Shown here piece by piece: positions 24,086 to 34,109 of a stretch of 64,000 nt of DNA. Under the pieces are notes generated by a model. It had not been told where the DNA came from. It did not search any database and worked only from the letters and a program-made list of their open reading frames with translations. Location of the stretch: positions 243,616-307,615 of the forward strand of contig PUQB01000295.1 in assembly GCA_003024785.1 (NCBI GenBank). Reading direction: 5' to 3'. Source of the DNA: Selaginella tamariscina. Taxonomy: Eukaryota; Streptophyta; Lycopodiopsida; Selaginellales; Selaginellaceae. Each line of letters begins with the position of its first letter. The stretch's first letter is position 1. Position numbers and translations under genes: made by a program.

Positions 24086-24204
24086 TTTTTTTAAATATTT
24101 TTATATATAGGTTACATCTGATCTCACTCACTACATGCTCAGGCTAAGGGGCAAGCAGGTGTCCAGAAGGGAAGCTCCTAAAGGTGGAGTCCTTGTAGAA
24201 AGGT

Positions 24205-24470
24205 ATGCTTTTGCATTCTCAAGCTTAAATCAATGAGGACATTTTTGTGGCAAGCAGCATGATGGATATGTATGTGAAATGCGGTGGCAAACAAGGTCTT
24301 TTAGCAGCATTCCACGATGTTAACGTTTTTTGTGGACTGTTAGTTTTGATACTTGGATAGAATGATGAGCATCAAATGGCACTTGACACTTTCGAATGGA
24401 TGCATTGCAATAACAGGCTGTTCTTGGACTTTTGCTGCCGTGCCCATAGCCTGTAGCAGGAAACAGGGAA
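24205..24470 (+). pseudogene. Pentatricopeptide-repeat (PPR) protein scrap
   Basis: The reading 'NEDIFVASSMMDMYVKCGG' (24230-24290), followed by a heavily shifted segment ending 'QMALDTFEWMH' (24375-24405), matches the plant PPR pattern (D-IFV-SS-x-DMY-KCG ... AL-F-M). PPR proteins act in organelle RNA processing. A stop at 24358, loss of the rest and the shift to noise on both sides mark it as a relic of about two repeats. Confidence 0.55.
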
Positions 24471-24699
24471 AATGATCCAAGCGGAGATATAATGAAACAT
24501 TACTATAATGAATATAATGCTGCAGCTTGGCTGTCTTTATTGTCAGAAAGTAAACTGGTAAGCTTATAAACCTGGACGATGATAAGGTTGTCACAACTTA
24601 CATGCATGGATGTGCAGCATCATGTGCCTCTATCACCGTCATCCTCATGTATGAGCAACCTAAACTCAAGTAAGTCTCCTCTCCCTTCTGCTTGGTGTT

Positions 24700-25070
24700 G
24701 GTTAGTTTTTAAGACAAATGCAAGCTCCAAGTCACCAAGGACTTCAAATGCTTCACCTAGAGGATAGGATGGAGCTCCATAGGCTTCAACTTCGCTTCAA
24801 AGAGCCCAGAAGAAGGACAAGTATTCATGCGCAGTACATTGCGAGTGACCTGCACTCGAATATTGTGGAAACAGCTCTGGCATGGAATGCAGCTACACTG
24901 ACTGCATTGGATTATGCCAAAGAACTTGCATGCAAATGATTCTTCTGTATGCTTTGGAGTCAATTGATACAGTTAGGAGGAGTTCATCTGAACCAATAAT
25001 ACAGCATTATGTTTCTGATTTGCTCTTGCTTATCTATGCCCTCATTTTAAATGAAAAGACTAGTTGAACA
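24700..25070 (+). other. Coding-like stretch, unrecognised
   Basis: The frame 24718-24939 ('LEDRMELHRLQLRFKEPRRR', 'ASDLHSNIVETALAWNA', 'TALDYAKELACK') is protein-like but matches nothing I can name. It may belong with the adjacent gene scraps. Confidence 0.25.
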
Positions 25071-25149
25071 TAAAAAGTGCTTTCTTCTTTTTGTTTTATT
25101 TTGCCGACCAATGTTAGTGAGGGATGCATTTAGACATCTAAAGTGTAAG

Positions 25150-25226
25150 GAAAAGAGTGGACGGAGTTGACCATAGTTGACTGAGAAACTTTGACTCTAA
25201 CTTAAATTTGACTCTGGTTGACTCCC
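25150..25226. promoter_or_regulatory. Cluster of TTGAC (W-box core) motifs
   Basis: Five TTGAC cores occur in about 75 bp (two as 'gTTGACc/t', others as 'tTTGACt'). TTGAC(C/T) is the plant WRKY-binding W-box core. A smaller cluster lies at 23575-23605. With no intact gene beside it, function is doubtful. The cluster may be a simple degenerate repeat. Confidence 0.35.
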
Positions 25227-25600
25227 TGACTTTCTTGTTTGGCTAGTGCAGCAGTGGTCCTCTGACAGACCAGCTGGTCACCTACATACGCTTTGCCTTC
25301 CATTTTGGTTTTCCCACTTGGGGTAACTGGCCTCCTCATGCGAAATCCTTGCTTCCCCGTAAGATAGAAAACGTCCTGCCAAGTATTACGATGCCTCCGA
25401 CTTAGCAACAAGGGCAAATCAATAGATTCGGAAAAAAAGTTGGAAGCAATGGTACCTTGAAGATGAGTGCACCAGGCATAACTGGGTTCGCCAGGGATAA
25501 TTGGAACTCCTCATTGACCTTGATCCCCACTACAGAAATGACATCAGGATTGTACTCGATGACTCGATCCAAAACAAAACAAAACGCACTCTAGAGCTTG
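25200..25600 (-). pseudogene. FabZ-like beta-hydroxyacyl-ACP dehydratase remnant
   Basis: The minus strand reads 'DRVIEYNPDVISVVGIKVNE' and 'NPVMPGALIFK' (about 25560-25455), then after an intron-like gap 'KQGFRMRRPVTPSGKTKMEG' and 'KAYVGDQLVC' (about 25350-25265). FabZ (plastid fatty-acid synthesis, hot-dog fold) has DRVxEYxPG, PIMPGVL, RxRRPVxPGD and GKAYVGxxxVCE in this order. The PGHFP segment with the catalytic His is lost ('LSLANPVMPG' instead), and the segment between the two blocks is collapsed, so it is dead. Identification rests on motif order by eye. Confidence 0.6.
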
Positions 25601-25619
25601 AGACAAACCATTGATGCCA

Positions 25620-26290
25620 AGTGTGGGAGAATCTGTTGGATCTGGTTGATCTCGAGAACAGTGGGGAATCTTGGAAAACCTGGAAACAATGTCCAGGTGA
25701 ACGTATGGATATTAATAATTTAGAGAAACTTTAAACCGGGCTGAGTTTTTGTTTTTGTTTTAAACATAAATAATAAATTCCTTTGGCTCCTAGAATATCG
25801 AAAATAAATACTTTTGTGACAAACTCAACCGCATTCTGAGGTTAAACAATTCCAAAAGAATTTATTCAGGTTGGATGTACAAAAGGAAGTAACAAGAAGA
25901 AAGCCGAAACAAAACTAAAAAACAAAAAAATTTAAAAGAGGGAGGAAAAATATTTAATTATTCATAATTAATATATTAATAGACACCATAATTTATATTA
26001 TTAAAATTTACAATATAGTGTTCCTATAAATATATAGTGGCGTTCAACGAATATGTACAAATATTAATTATTTATGCTACTTTGGAACTTTGTTCCAACA
26101 AAAAGAAATTAGAATATAAGATTTTGTATACTTTTATTTATTACATTTATGTTACTTATTACACATTTTTAACTCACAATAAATCTACATTTAGGGCTTT
26201 TTGCTAATCACTCACCATTCTAACAAAACGCTTGGCTTGGTGATATAATCATACAGCATTCAGATTGCACCCTTATGAACCATCTATACT
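25620..26290. other. AT-rich spacer
   Basis: No gene seen. A-rich and T-rich runs are present between the FabZ-like remnant and the hairpin. Confidence 0.5.
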
Positions 26291-26292
26291 GT

Positions 26293-26380
26293 TTTTGCAA
26301 TTAAGAATGTGAACATCATGTACTATTTGTCACAAAATCGGAAGAAATAGTACATGATGTTTACATTCTTAATTGCAAAA
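26293..26380. other. Long perfect-type hairpin (36-bp stem, 16-nt loop)
   Basis: Arms 26293-26328 and 26345-26380 are reverse complements over 36 bp with one mismatch. The loop is 16 nt ('gtcacaaaatcggaag'). If transcribed it would give a foldback of plant pre-miRNA size. It could equally be a recent snap-back duplication or a tiny MITE-like foldback. No terminal target duplication is obvious. Confidence 0.9.
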
Positions 26381-26399
26381 GCAGGAGGCAACAACACGA

Positions 26400-28290
26400 T
26401 ACAAACAACAACACACAGGCTCGAGTCAAAATGTCAGAGTTACCTGTTAGTGGCGCGGTAAACTCGTTAGAAGCTCCGATGCTGTTTGTTTGGTTTTTAC
26501 TTTTTCCCTGGTTGCCGTGGATTTTTCAATGTACACTTGCAGGGGTATATGGAATTTCCTGCATTCGCATAGGCATACGAAGCTTACCTGGAGTTCCTGG
26601 AGTTCCTGGAGCCGAGCCTCGATCTCCATGGCTCCTGGAAGCAATTTCGCCTAGAATTTGAAACTAAGACCATGGGGTTTTGGCAAAAACCTCTCCTTGC
26701 GGCTTCTCCGGCATCTCAGCCTTAAGATCACAGGATTCAAGGTTCAGGCAGAAATGGCTTTAGTCAGATTTTTCAAGCGGCTTGCCCTAGCAGTAAATTG
26801 GATCGATGTCCTGCAATGAAGGTTCGCCATTGTTCTTGGAAGAAGCCGCAGAAAGGCTTAACTTCAGATTCTAGAGGGGTCAGCTCCTCGGCTTGAACAC
26901 GGACTGCCTCAGTTCGGTCCACGGCCTGTAGATTAAGTTGCTAAACAGGTGTCTTTTGCGGGTTGGATTGCGCGAAGAATCTGTAGTGTAGATTGCCACG
27001 TCCAGGATTATAATTTTCTGTTACAGTAACCTGCGGAGAAGGAGCCTCCAGAAAGTTCTGCGTTTTGTAAATTTGGAATCGCAAGCAGCTAACTTGACTT
27101 TTTCTTCCATATAGGCGTTGCTAACTTGCTAGACCTACTGGATCATCAGGTTGAATTAGTGATGACAGACAAATTTCCTGAAACAGATATGACAAATGAT
27201 AGCCCTGTGGCAGATCTAAGCACCGAGCGTCATACAGTTGTTTATAATAATGCGGAGCCCGCAAGTTCAAAGACTAACTGTTTAATTAGTTTGGTTCTTG
27301 AAGTACTGTGACATTGTTATGTATGGCGTTTCAGGTCTCAGAGTTCCAGAAAGGTCAAAGCCCTTATCCTGAAAAGGTGAATCTGCTGTTTGTTTGCCAC
27401 AAGTTGAGAACTTCTTCTTGATGTAGATTTTGCACTTGACAATGGAGCTGAAAGGATAGTTTGTCTACGTGACGAATGGTGTGTCAAAAAGCAGTGCGAC
27501 ATATATAATGAACCTGGTCCATGCCGACTGCAAGTTAAGAAATCCCAATTGCGTCCTGGATTTCCTGTATTACGCTCTTGGTCACCGGCTCTCGATGGAC
27601 AGTAGCTGCAAGAGACATACCTGGAGGGAGACTGCAACCCGAGGTATGCTCCTTAACATGTTTTTGTAAAATGGCAGATGACTGTGGGACGTCCTTTCGC
27701 GGCCGTCTCTTGAAAACTGACGGCAATTTCAGACGAAATGCTTGGATGAGGAGGATTGGCAAGAGGTTCTTGCCTTGTTTCAGTCTTCAACAGATATAAA
27801 AAATCAGAGATGATGTTGGCAAGCACTTTAGATGCCCGGAGTTCAGGCTTCCTCATGACTGCTACAAGCATGAAGACTATCCCTTGATCGACGGAGTTGT
27901 TGTGTGCGAGACTTGGAAGGCAACCTGCACTTCTACGCCATCCAAATTACTGTCAACGATGAGCAGCACCAGATTATTTCATGGCGTTGAGCTTGGTCTT
28001 GAAAGGAGTAGAATCTCCCTGAAGGCTTGAACAACTGGACAATGCATATTTCGTTCGCAATGACAAAAAGGACATTCTCGTAGCGAACGTGAACGGTGTC
28101 TTTTCAAAGGGCTATATATAGAGGATGCGGGATGGAAAGGGCAGTAAAACACACCACACCATCGCAAATATTAGGAGAGGATTTTGGAGCACACTTGGAA
28201 CTCAGTTGAACAGTTTAAAATTTGCAACATTTGCAAGATCTAGAAACAATCAAATGCAGAATGCAATGACTCAGAATTGATCTAACGATT
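26400..28290. pseudogene. Decayed coding region, unrecognised
   Basis: GC content rises to gene-like levels. Fragments with protein character appear in several frames: plus 'DLLDHQVELVMTDKFPETDM' (27130), plus 'HFRCPEFRLPHDCYKHEDYP' then 'LIDGVVV' (27820-27900) with shifted 'LHFYAIQITVNDEQHQIIS' (27925-27985). The last pair vaguely resembles the nuclease-like tail of Crinkler/RHS-type proteins (x-IDG-x...FxQxTV...H). That is a guess from a short pattern. No continuous gene model can be drawn. Confidence 0.3.
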
Positions 28291-28495
28291 GCATGATCCA
28301 TCAATCAGATGCCACGGATGTGGCTGGCGGCCGCTGCCATGCTTATGTCCGAGATTCCAGGCGGAAGTATCTGCGATTTAATCTCGGGCTCGTCAAAAAG
28401 CTTGACCCAGTCGAGTCGCACTGCACCATCAGACACTTCCACTCGCCGTGTTTCCGATCCTCTCTCCTTGATCCACACTGTGAGGGGATCTTCTG

Positions 28496-29036
28496 CTAAA
28501 CCTTCCGCACCAAGATGACCATGCCAAGCTTGGCGCCGCCGTCAGCAGACGTGAGAATATCCAGATCGCTAACCACCTTCTCAATATTTTCATTCGCATA
28601 CACCACTTGACCAGCAATCACAACACGGCCCATTGCAGAAGTTTGGTTCTTGAGATGATCTCTCAACAACGAGAAGATCAACCTGTTGGCAGCGGTCGCT
28701 AAGCTCTACTAAACCACCATGGCCAATTTGAACAAGCCTTTCCCTACCCTCGAACTGGATGCCCACTTTGGTGAGTGCTTTGACAAGCTGTATATACCAG
28801 TACATCCGGACTTGCTCGTGGAACTCAGAGCAATCGTACTGTAGAAGCAACTCACCGTTTTCTTTCATGAAGAGCATGCTCCTCCTGTGCGCGTTGGATT
28901 CGTTGTACAGGCGCATGAAGTCCTCCTGCTGGAGCCCAGAATCCACCAATACTGGCCCTTGATTGCTGGTAAGGCGAGCAACCTCTCTGCTGCAGAATCC
29001 GTCCAAAAACTCCGCATACCTTTTCACATCATCCAT
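28496..29036 (-). CDS. Uncharacterised protein, frame-broken
   Basis: From an ATG at 29036 the minus strand reads 'MDDVKRYAEFLDGFCSREVA', 'RLTSNQGPVLVDSGLQQEDF', 'RRSMLFMKENGELLLQYDCS' and 'WYIQLVKALTKVGIQFEGRE'. After a one-base shift near 28680 it reads 'LIFSLLRDHLKNQTSAMGRV' and 'ADGGAKLGMVILVRKV' to a stop at about 28496. Composition is that of a real soluble protein. No family was recognised. A short plus-strand open frame (29060-29302) overlaps its 5' side and may be chance or a divergent neighbour. Confidence 0.45.
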
Positions 29037-29689
29037 GGCCGCTCTGCCGCTGTTGGCTGTTGCCTTGCTTCTCCTTTGCAGCCTGCCTTGGCGGTCGCCC
29101 TCCTTCGCAGCAAAATCAAGATGCCCACGATCCGATCCCTACTAGCGCACACCGAACCCCTTCTCCCAGTGCTTCTCGTCAACCTTCAACAGATATTGTA
29201 CTGGGCCCGGAGCTAGATCCGGATGATGCTCTTCTCTTGGTATGGCGTGAATCCAGGGTTAGGTCTCTGATTCGTCGCGGGGGAGATGATCTCAGGAATT
29301 GAGTGCATGGACAATGGTACACTATGGAGGAGAAACTACTGTTTTCTCTAACTTCTATGGTCAATTTTTATATAAACAATCTCTTTAGTGTGTGTGTATG
29401 TATGTCTGTTGTGCACATGCATGCGTGCTGCAGTATGTTGGGCTATACAACTAACCACTATATATATTAATATTGACATAATTATAACAGTTCTTTATTA
29501 TTCTTAAATCATCTGCAGAATGCTCTTCAATTCCCTCAACAACTCCTTACAAAGGACCACTTGTACATTATGTTGATGGTAGATTTGATGTTAATCACAA
29601 TTGATATATAATAATCCATGAAGGGAGGTGTATATAGACATATAATGTGTGTGTATAATGCTCTAACAGTGTCTATATGTTTTCTATTA

Positions 29690-31187
29690 TGAAAGATCAC
29701 AGGGGATGGGAAAGGAACCAATAAATGAAATCGTAGCTGTGGAACTCAAAGGAAATGCAGATGCATGTAAGTAACTGTGTGTGTATAAGTTCCGATGGCT
29801 ATCATAATTATTATTATTATGCTTATGTTATATTTACTTTACAGAAAACATGGAAATTCATGTTTGGGGATACTTAATATTTCTTCGGGTTTCCATGGTT
29901 CTACTTGAAATTCCGTTCAGTGCCATTTACAACTTGGTGTGTGTGTGTGCGCGCGCGCGCATGTGTGTGTATATGCATATGTATATATAACAATAGCAGC
30001 ATATTAATTTACAATTAAATGTTAATATTAATGCAGACAGTCTGTGGTGAAAATTTGTGGCTCCCCAACTTCTATTGTGAAGGTATGTACATAAGTGTTT
30101 TTGTATGTGTGCAGGTGTGTGAATGTATACAAGGCATGATATATTAAGTTCATCTCTATATAAATGTAGAGATACAGTCATATGCACGTAACATATATCT
30201 GGAAACATGCGTGTTCCTTTTAACTTTGGATATATGTTGGTATATAATATAAACAATACAAACACGGACACTGTTTATATGTTTTCTTTTCATCAATATT
30301 ACACACTCACAAACACACACACACGTATATATATCTTTACTTACATATATGGAAAACCCGAGTTCGATTAAGGTGATTTGGTCATCAGATGCATTAGACC
30401 TTGAACAATACCAAGGATTTATCGAGTTTCCTACTATAGTCCCCTGGCGAAACGCTTTTGTTAACTTTTATCCACCAGCTAATGCCAATTATGAAGCCCC
30501 ACCTACAGAAAATCTCCCTCTTTTGGTTCGCTCTCACAGTATCGTATATATATATTATATGTGTGTGTATACATAAATATGTGTGTAACATTAAAGATAT
30601 ATACACGCATAGACACATCAGACACAAAACTCTGACATCCATAGTATATCAACATATACTATATGTATGTCCTTTCTTTTTTATATATTTACGTACGTAT
30701 ACACATATACATTATGCTATGTATGTATTTGTATGCTATAATCAGATACAACACAATTGCAATTAGCAAATCAACTCTGGACAAGCCATGGCTGGGCATT
30801 TACCGACTCCAGTTATACACACACGATGTTCCTTATTCTTGTTGTTTTCTATGCTTTAATTTCGTTTAGTTGTTGACATTATTGTGTGTGTGTGTGCCGT
30901 GTGTGTTCTCAATGTTAGACCAAGTTTTGTACGTATTTACTGGGAGAGAGAGAGAGATGTTCGAATCACGTTACCTTGACACGCTTATTGGTACACCTGC
31001 ACACAACATACATATATCTTTTTGTGTGTATACTTCATATATGTGTGTGTGTGTGTGTGTGTGTTTCGTGTGTGTTCTCAATGCTAGGCCAAGTTTTATA
31101 CGTATTTACACACACGCATATGGGAGATGTAGAGATGTTGTTTTTTCTACTACGTATGTATGTTGTAGGGGATTCTACAAGTTATTA
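29690..31187 (+). pseudogene. S9 prolyl-oligopeptidase-like remnant, copy 2, cut by an insertion
   Basis: Islands: 'GMGKEPINEIVAVELKGNAD' (29705), 'TVCGENL' (30036), 'SSIKVIWSSDALDLEQYQGF' and 'IEFPTIV' then 'NAFVNFYPPANANYEAPPTE' (30361-30520), 'FESRYLDTLIGT' (30960) and 'GDST' (31170). It has more 5' sequence than copy 1 but has lost 'NVPKI' and the GxSxGG exon. Similarity to copy 1 stops exactly after 'gttatta' at 31187, where copy 1 continues 'tgagcgctcacc'. At that point a new sequence starts, GGGCTGTCCGCACCAACTC. Confidence 0.8.
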
Positions 31188-33700
31188 GGGCTGTCCGCAC
31201 CAACTCATAAACTCTATAAAATAAGATTTCTTTTGTTTAAAACGAGTCTGTACTAACCAATAAACCCCATAAAATTTACGGTGCCCTTAAATTTTAAAAT
31301 TTTATTTTTTTAGTGTGGTGGGGCTTACATGGAATATTTTTGGTATTTTTTACATTATTCTTATGGGTTACGGGAGGATGACATGGCACTGTCTCATTTA
31401 GAATTTTAGGGTTTTTGGCGCTAAAGAGTTTTAAAAAAAAAAATCATGGAGGAAAAAGGCGAGGGTGAGGCTTTTGAGAGGGTGATGCAAGAGGATAGCC
31501 CATTGGATTTGGAGGGCTTTTCCATCTCTAGAAGCCAAGAGATCCACATGGAAACAAGGGAAGGGATTAACATGGAAATAAGGTAAGGTAGGGCATGCAA
31601 TAATATGGGGATAAGAGCAAGAGCAAGGCTCTTTTAATCATGGAGCTGGCTTCATTCATGGAGCTGCTAGGCCATGGCATCCAGGTCTTAGTGTCCCGGC
31701 ATCTACTGCAAGGCCAAGGGGTTGCCACTCGGCATCTGCTGCAAGGCCCCAAGGGGCAGCAACTCGGCATCTACTGCAAGGTTAAGGGGAAGTAGCAAGG
31801 CATCTGTTGCATGGCTAGGCAGCAACCCAACATCTGCTGCATATCCTCATCCAAGCAACCTGGCATCTGTTGCATGTCCTCGTCCAACCAGCCCGGCATC
31901 TGCTACAAGTGCTCGTCCAAGCAGCCCGACATTTGCTGCATGTCCTCGTCCAACCAGCCTAGCACCAGGTCCAAGCAACCCGGCATCTACTACATGGCCA
32001 GACAACAACCCGGCATCTGCTGCATGGCCAAACAATAGCCTGGCATCTGCTGCATGGCCAGACAATAGCCCGGCATCTGCTGCACATCCTGGTCCAAGCA
32101 ACCTGGCATTTGCTGATGGCTTAAGCAGCTCCATGGATGAAGGTGGTGTTAGGGCTGAGGACATGGAAGAAGTTGTTTTTGTAGAGCCATATGAGTTTTT
32201 TTTTATTGTTTTTCCCCTATTGTATGAAGCTCACATGGAGTTTTTTTTGTAATTGTTCAACTTAATCAGGCCCATGGTGGAGGTTGAGGACGTGGTGTAG
32301 AACGAGGCCATGGTGGAGGCAGAGGACGTGGAGCTGCAGCTGCTACAGGTTGTGGATCTACAACATGCAATGTTGAAGATGAAGGTGATGATGAGGTAAA
32401 TACATAGTTTTTATTCTTAGTTAGATGCATTAGCTTTGAGATTGCATAGCAGGATGAGGTAGAGGATGAACATGGAGTGAAGAGGTCACGAGACTCCAAC
32501 TTCAACAACCATGAGACAATGGAGCTGATCCGGCTCAAGGAAGAGGAGGACAAACTTTTTATGGAGCAGCTGCTACGGGCAAAAACCAGTGGCAACTCAA
32601 CTAAGCGGTGGAAGCAGATTGCTGTCAAACTTTCAAGCAGCACTGGGATCCCACGAGATCACAAGCAAGTCCACCGCCGTTGGGAAATATTGATCAAGGG
32701 CTATAAAGGAATTAATGATTACCACAACAACACAGGTGTGGGGAACTATTGGATGATGAGCAGAGATGAGAAAAAGGACCTCCCTAAGAAAGTTCCTGCT
32801 CACTTTCAACATCATTGGTATGATGCCATGAGCACATGGCTTGCCGATAGACTGGTGATGTGTCCTCGTGACCTCTATAGCTCGGATGGTACCAGCCAAC
32901 AGCCAACAGCCAGTGGACAACAGCCAACAGCCAGTGGACAGCAGCCAGCAGCCAATAAACAACATCTAGAAGACAGTAGCCAGCATGTAGAGACACAAGC
33001 CACCGGACAACATACAACGAAAAAGCAACAGTGATGAAGGTGATGGGGCAATAGTGTTTCTGGTAGCACCAGCAAGCACAAGAAGAAGAAGACAAGGTGA
33101 TCTCAACATTGGAGAGCAGCACCAAGAAATTGACTAATCAGATACTTGGAGCTCAAGAAGCAGCAATTTGAGCACATGGCACGCAATCGAGAGTTGAGAA
33201 GAGAGCAGTTTGAGCGAACGTTCACCATTGCTAAGAGGTCTGCACATGCAATCGAGAGAGTTTCGCATATGCAGCTACTCTTCTAGCCCAGTCTTTTGGC
33301 AACCTCACCACCATCTTGGGCCAGCTACTTCGACCTCCACATCCAGCTCCTCCTCATGTTCCAGCTGCAGCTTCAGCTTTAGCTCTTGATGAAGAAGAAG
33401 ATAAGTGATCATTTATTAACTTGCATACTAGTTTCTATTGTGTTTGAATTTTATCTCGAAACTTATAATTCTTATTTATTTTCATAGCAGTCACCTTTGA
33501 AGCTGATGTTGATCCTCTTATTGGTGCTAGGGATACACCTACTTCAACAATTAGAAAAGGTGAATGCTCAAATAGGTCAGGTGGTGACAATGCTCCACAA
33601 CCTCATATGCAAGTTGTAACTAAAATGGGCATGGCTATAGTCCCATTTCCTAATAATTAGCAATTTTAGCTATTTAATTAGCATTTTTTAATATTAAAGG
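31188..33700 (+). mobile_element. Probable PIF/Harbinger-type DNA transposon, left end visible
   Basis: The left boundary is defined by the break in S9 copy 2: TTA (31185-31187) then GGGCTGTCCGCACCAACTC. Three-base TTA/TAA targets, GG-starting termini and a Myb/SANT-like ORF are typical of PIF/Harbinger elements. A matching right terminus (GAGTTGGTGCGGACAGCCC) is not visible in the window, nor is the DDE transposase, so the right limit given here is only the end of the trihelix gene region. It could extend much further. Confidence 0.4.
31447..33410 (+). CDS. Trihelix (Myb/SANT-like) DNA-binding protein, frame-damaged
   Basis: Likely starts at ATG 31447 ('MEEKGEGEAFERVMQEDSPL') with a donor 'gtaag' near 31582. 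A low-complexity Ala/Pro/Ser region (31740-32110) follows, encoded by 33-bp repeats ('SNPASAAWPDN'-type), then a Gly/Arg stretch ('RGHGGGRGRG', 32310). The core frame 32477-33034 carries the trihelix/Myb-SANT-like pattern: 'METMELIRLK'-type start, 'TKRWKQIAVKLSSSTG', 'DHKQVHRRWEILIKGYKGIN' and 'GVGNYWMMSRDEKKDLPKKV'. A Gln-rich tail repeats 'QQPTASG'. Downstream, 'FEHMARNRELRREQFERTFT' (33165-33225), in another frame, would be the usual coiled C-terminus. It may be the ORF1 of the transposon whose end lies at 31188, or a host factor. Confidence 0.6.
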
Positions 33701-34109
33701 AATATTCTTTAGAATATATGTTTGAAAAAGAATATTCTTTAGAATATTCTATTTTGTATTCTACCCTTTAATAAATTATAGCATTCATTGAACAAAAATT
33801 AATAACATTATAAAAGTAGAAGGTATTAAATTATATAATATATTGCCTAATATAACAATTAAGGAAGAGCATAAGAGGTACATTATATAAATATTGATGT
33901 TGTTATTAAAATATTAATATTTAAATATAACATTATTAATTAAAAATTTGTAGTAGTAATAATATATATATAAAATCCTATAATAATATAGTCAATCTTC
34001 CATATCATTTTTTAAATTTATATAGTTAAGTAACAATTTGGTACTATTATTAAAGAGTTTATAATAATTATGAATATTAAATATATGATATTTTATTTTT
34101 GTAATTGCT

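Noticed and set aside
25150-25226. W-box cluster as proof of a WRKY-regulated promoter
   Set aside because: No intact downstream gene exists on either strand and the motifs form a near-repeat, so only a low-confidence motif entry was kept.
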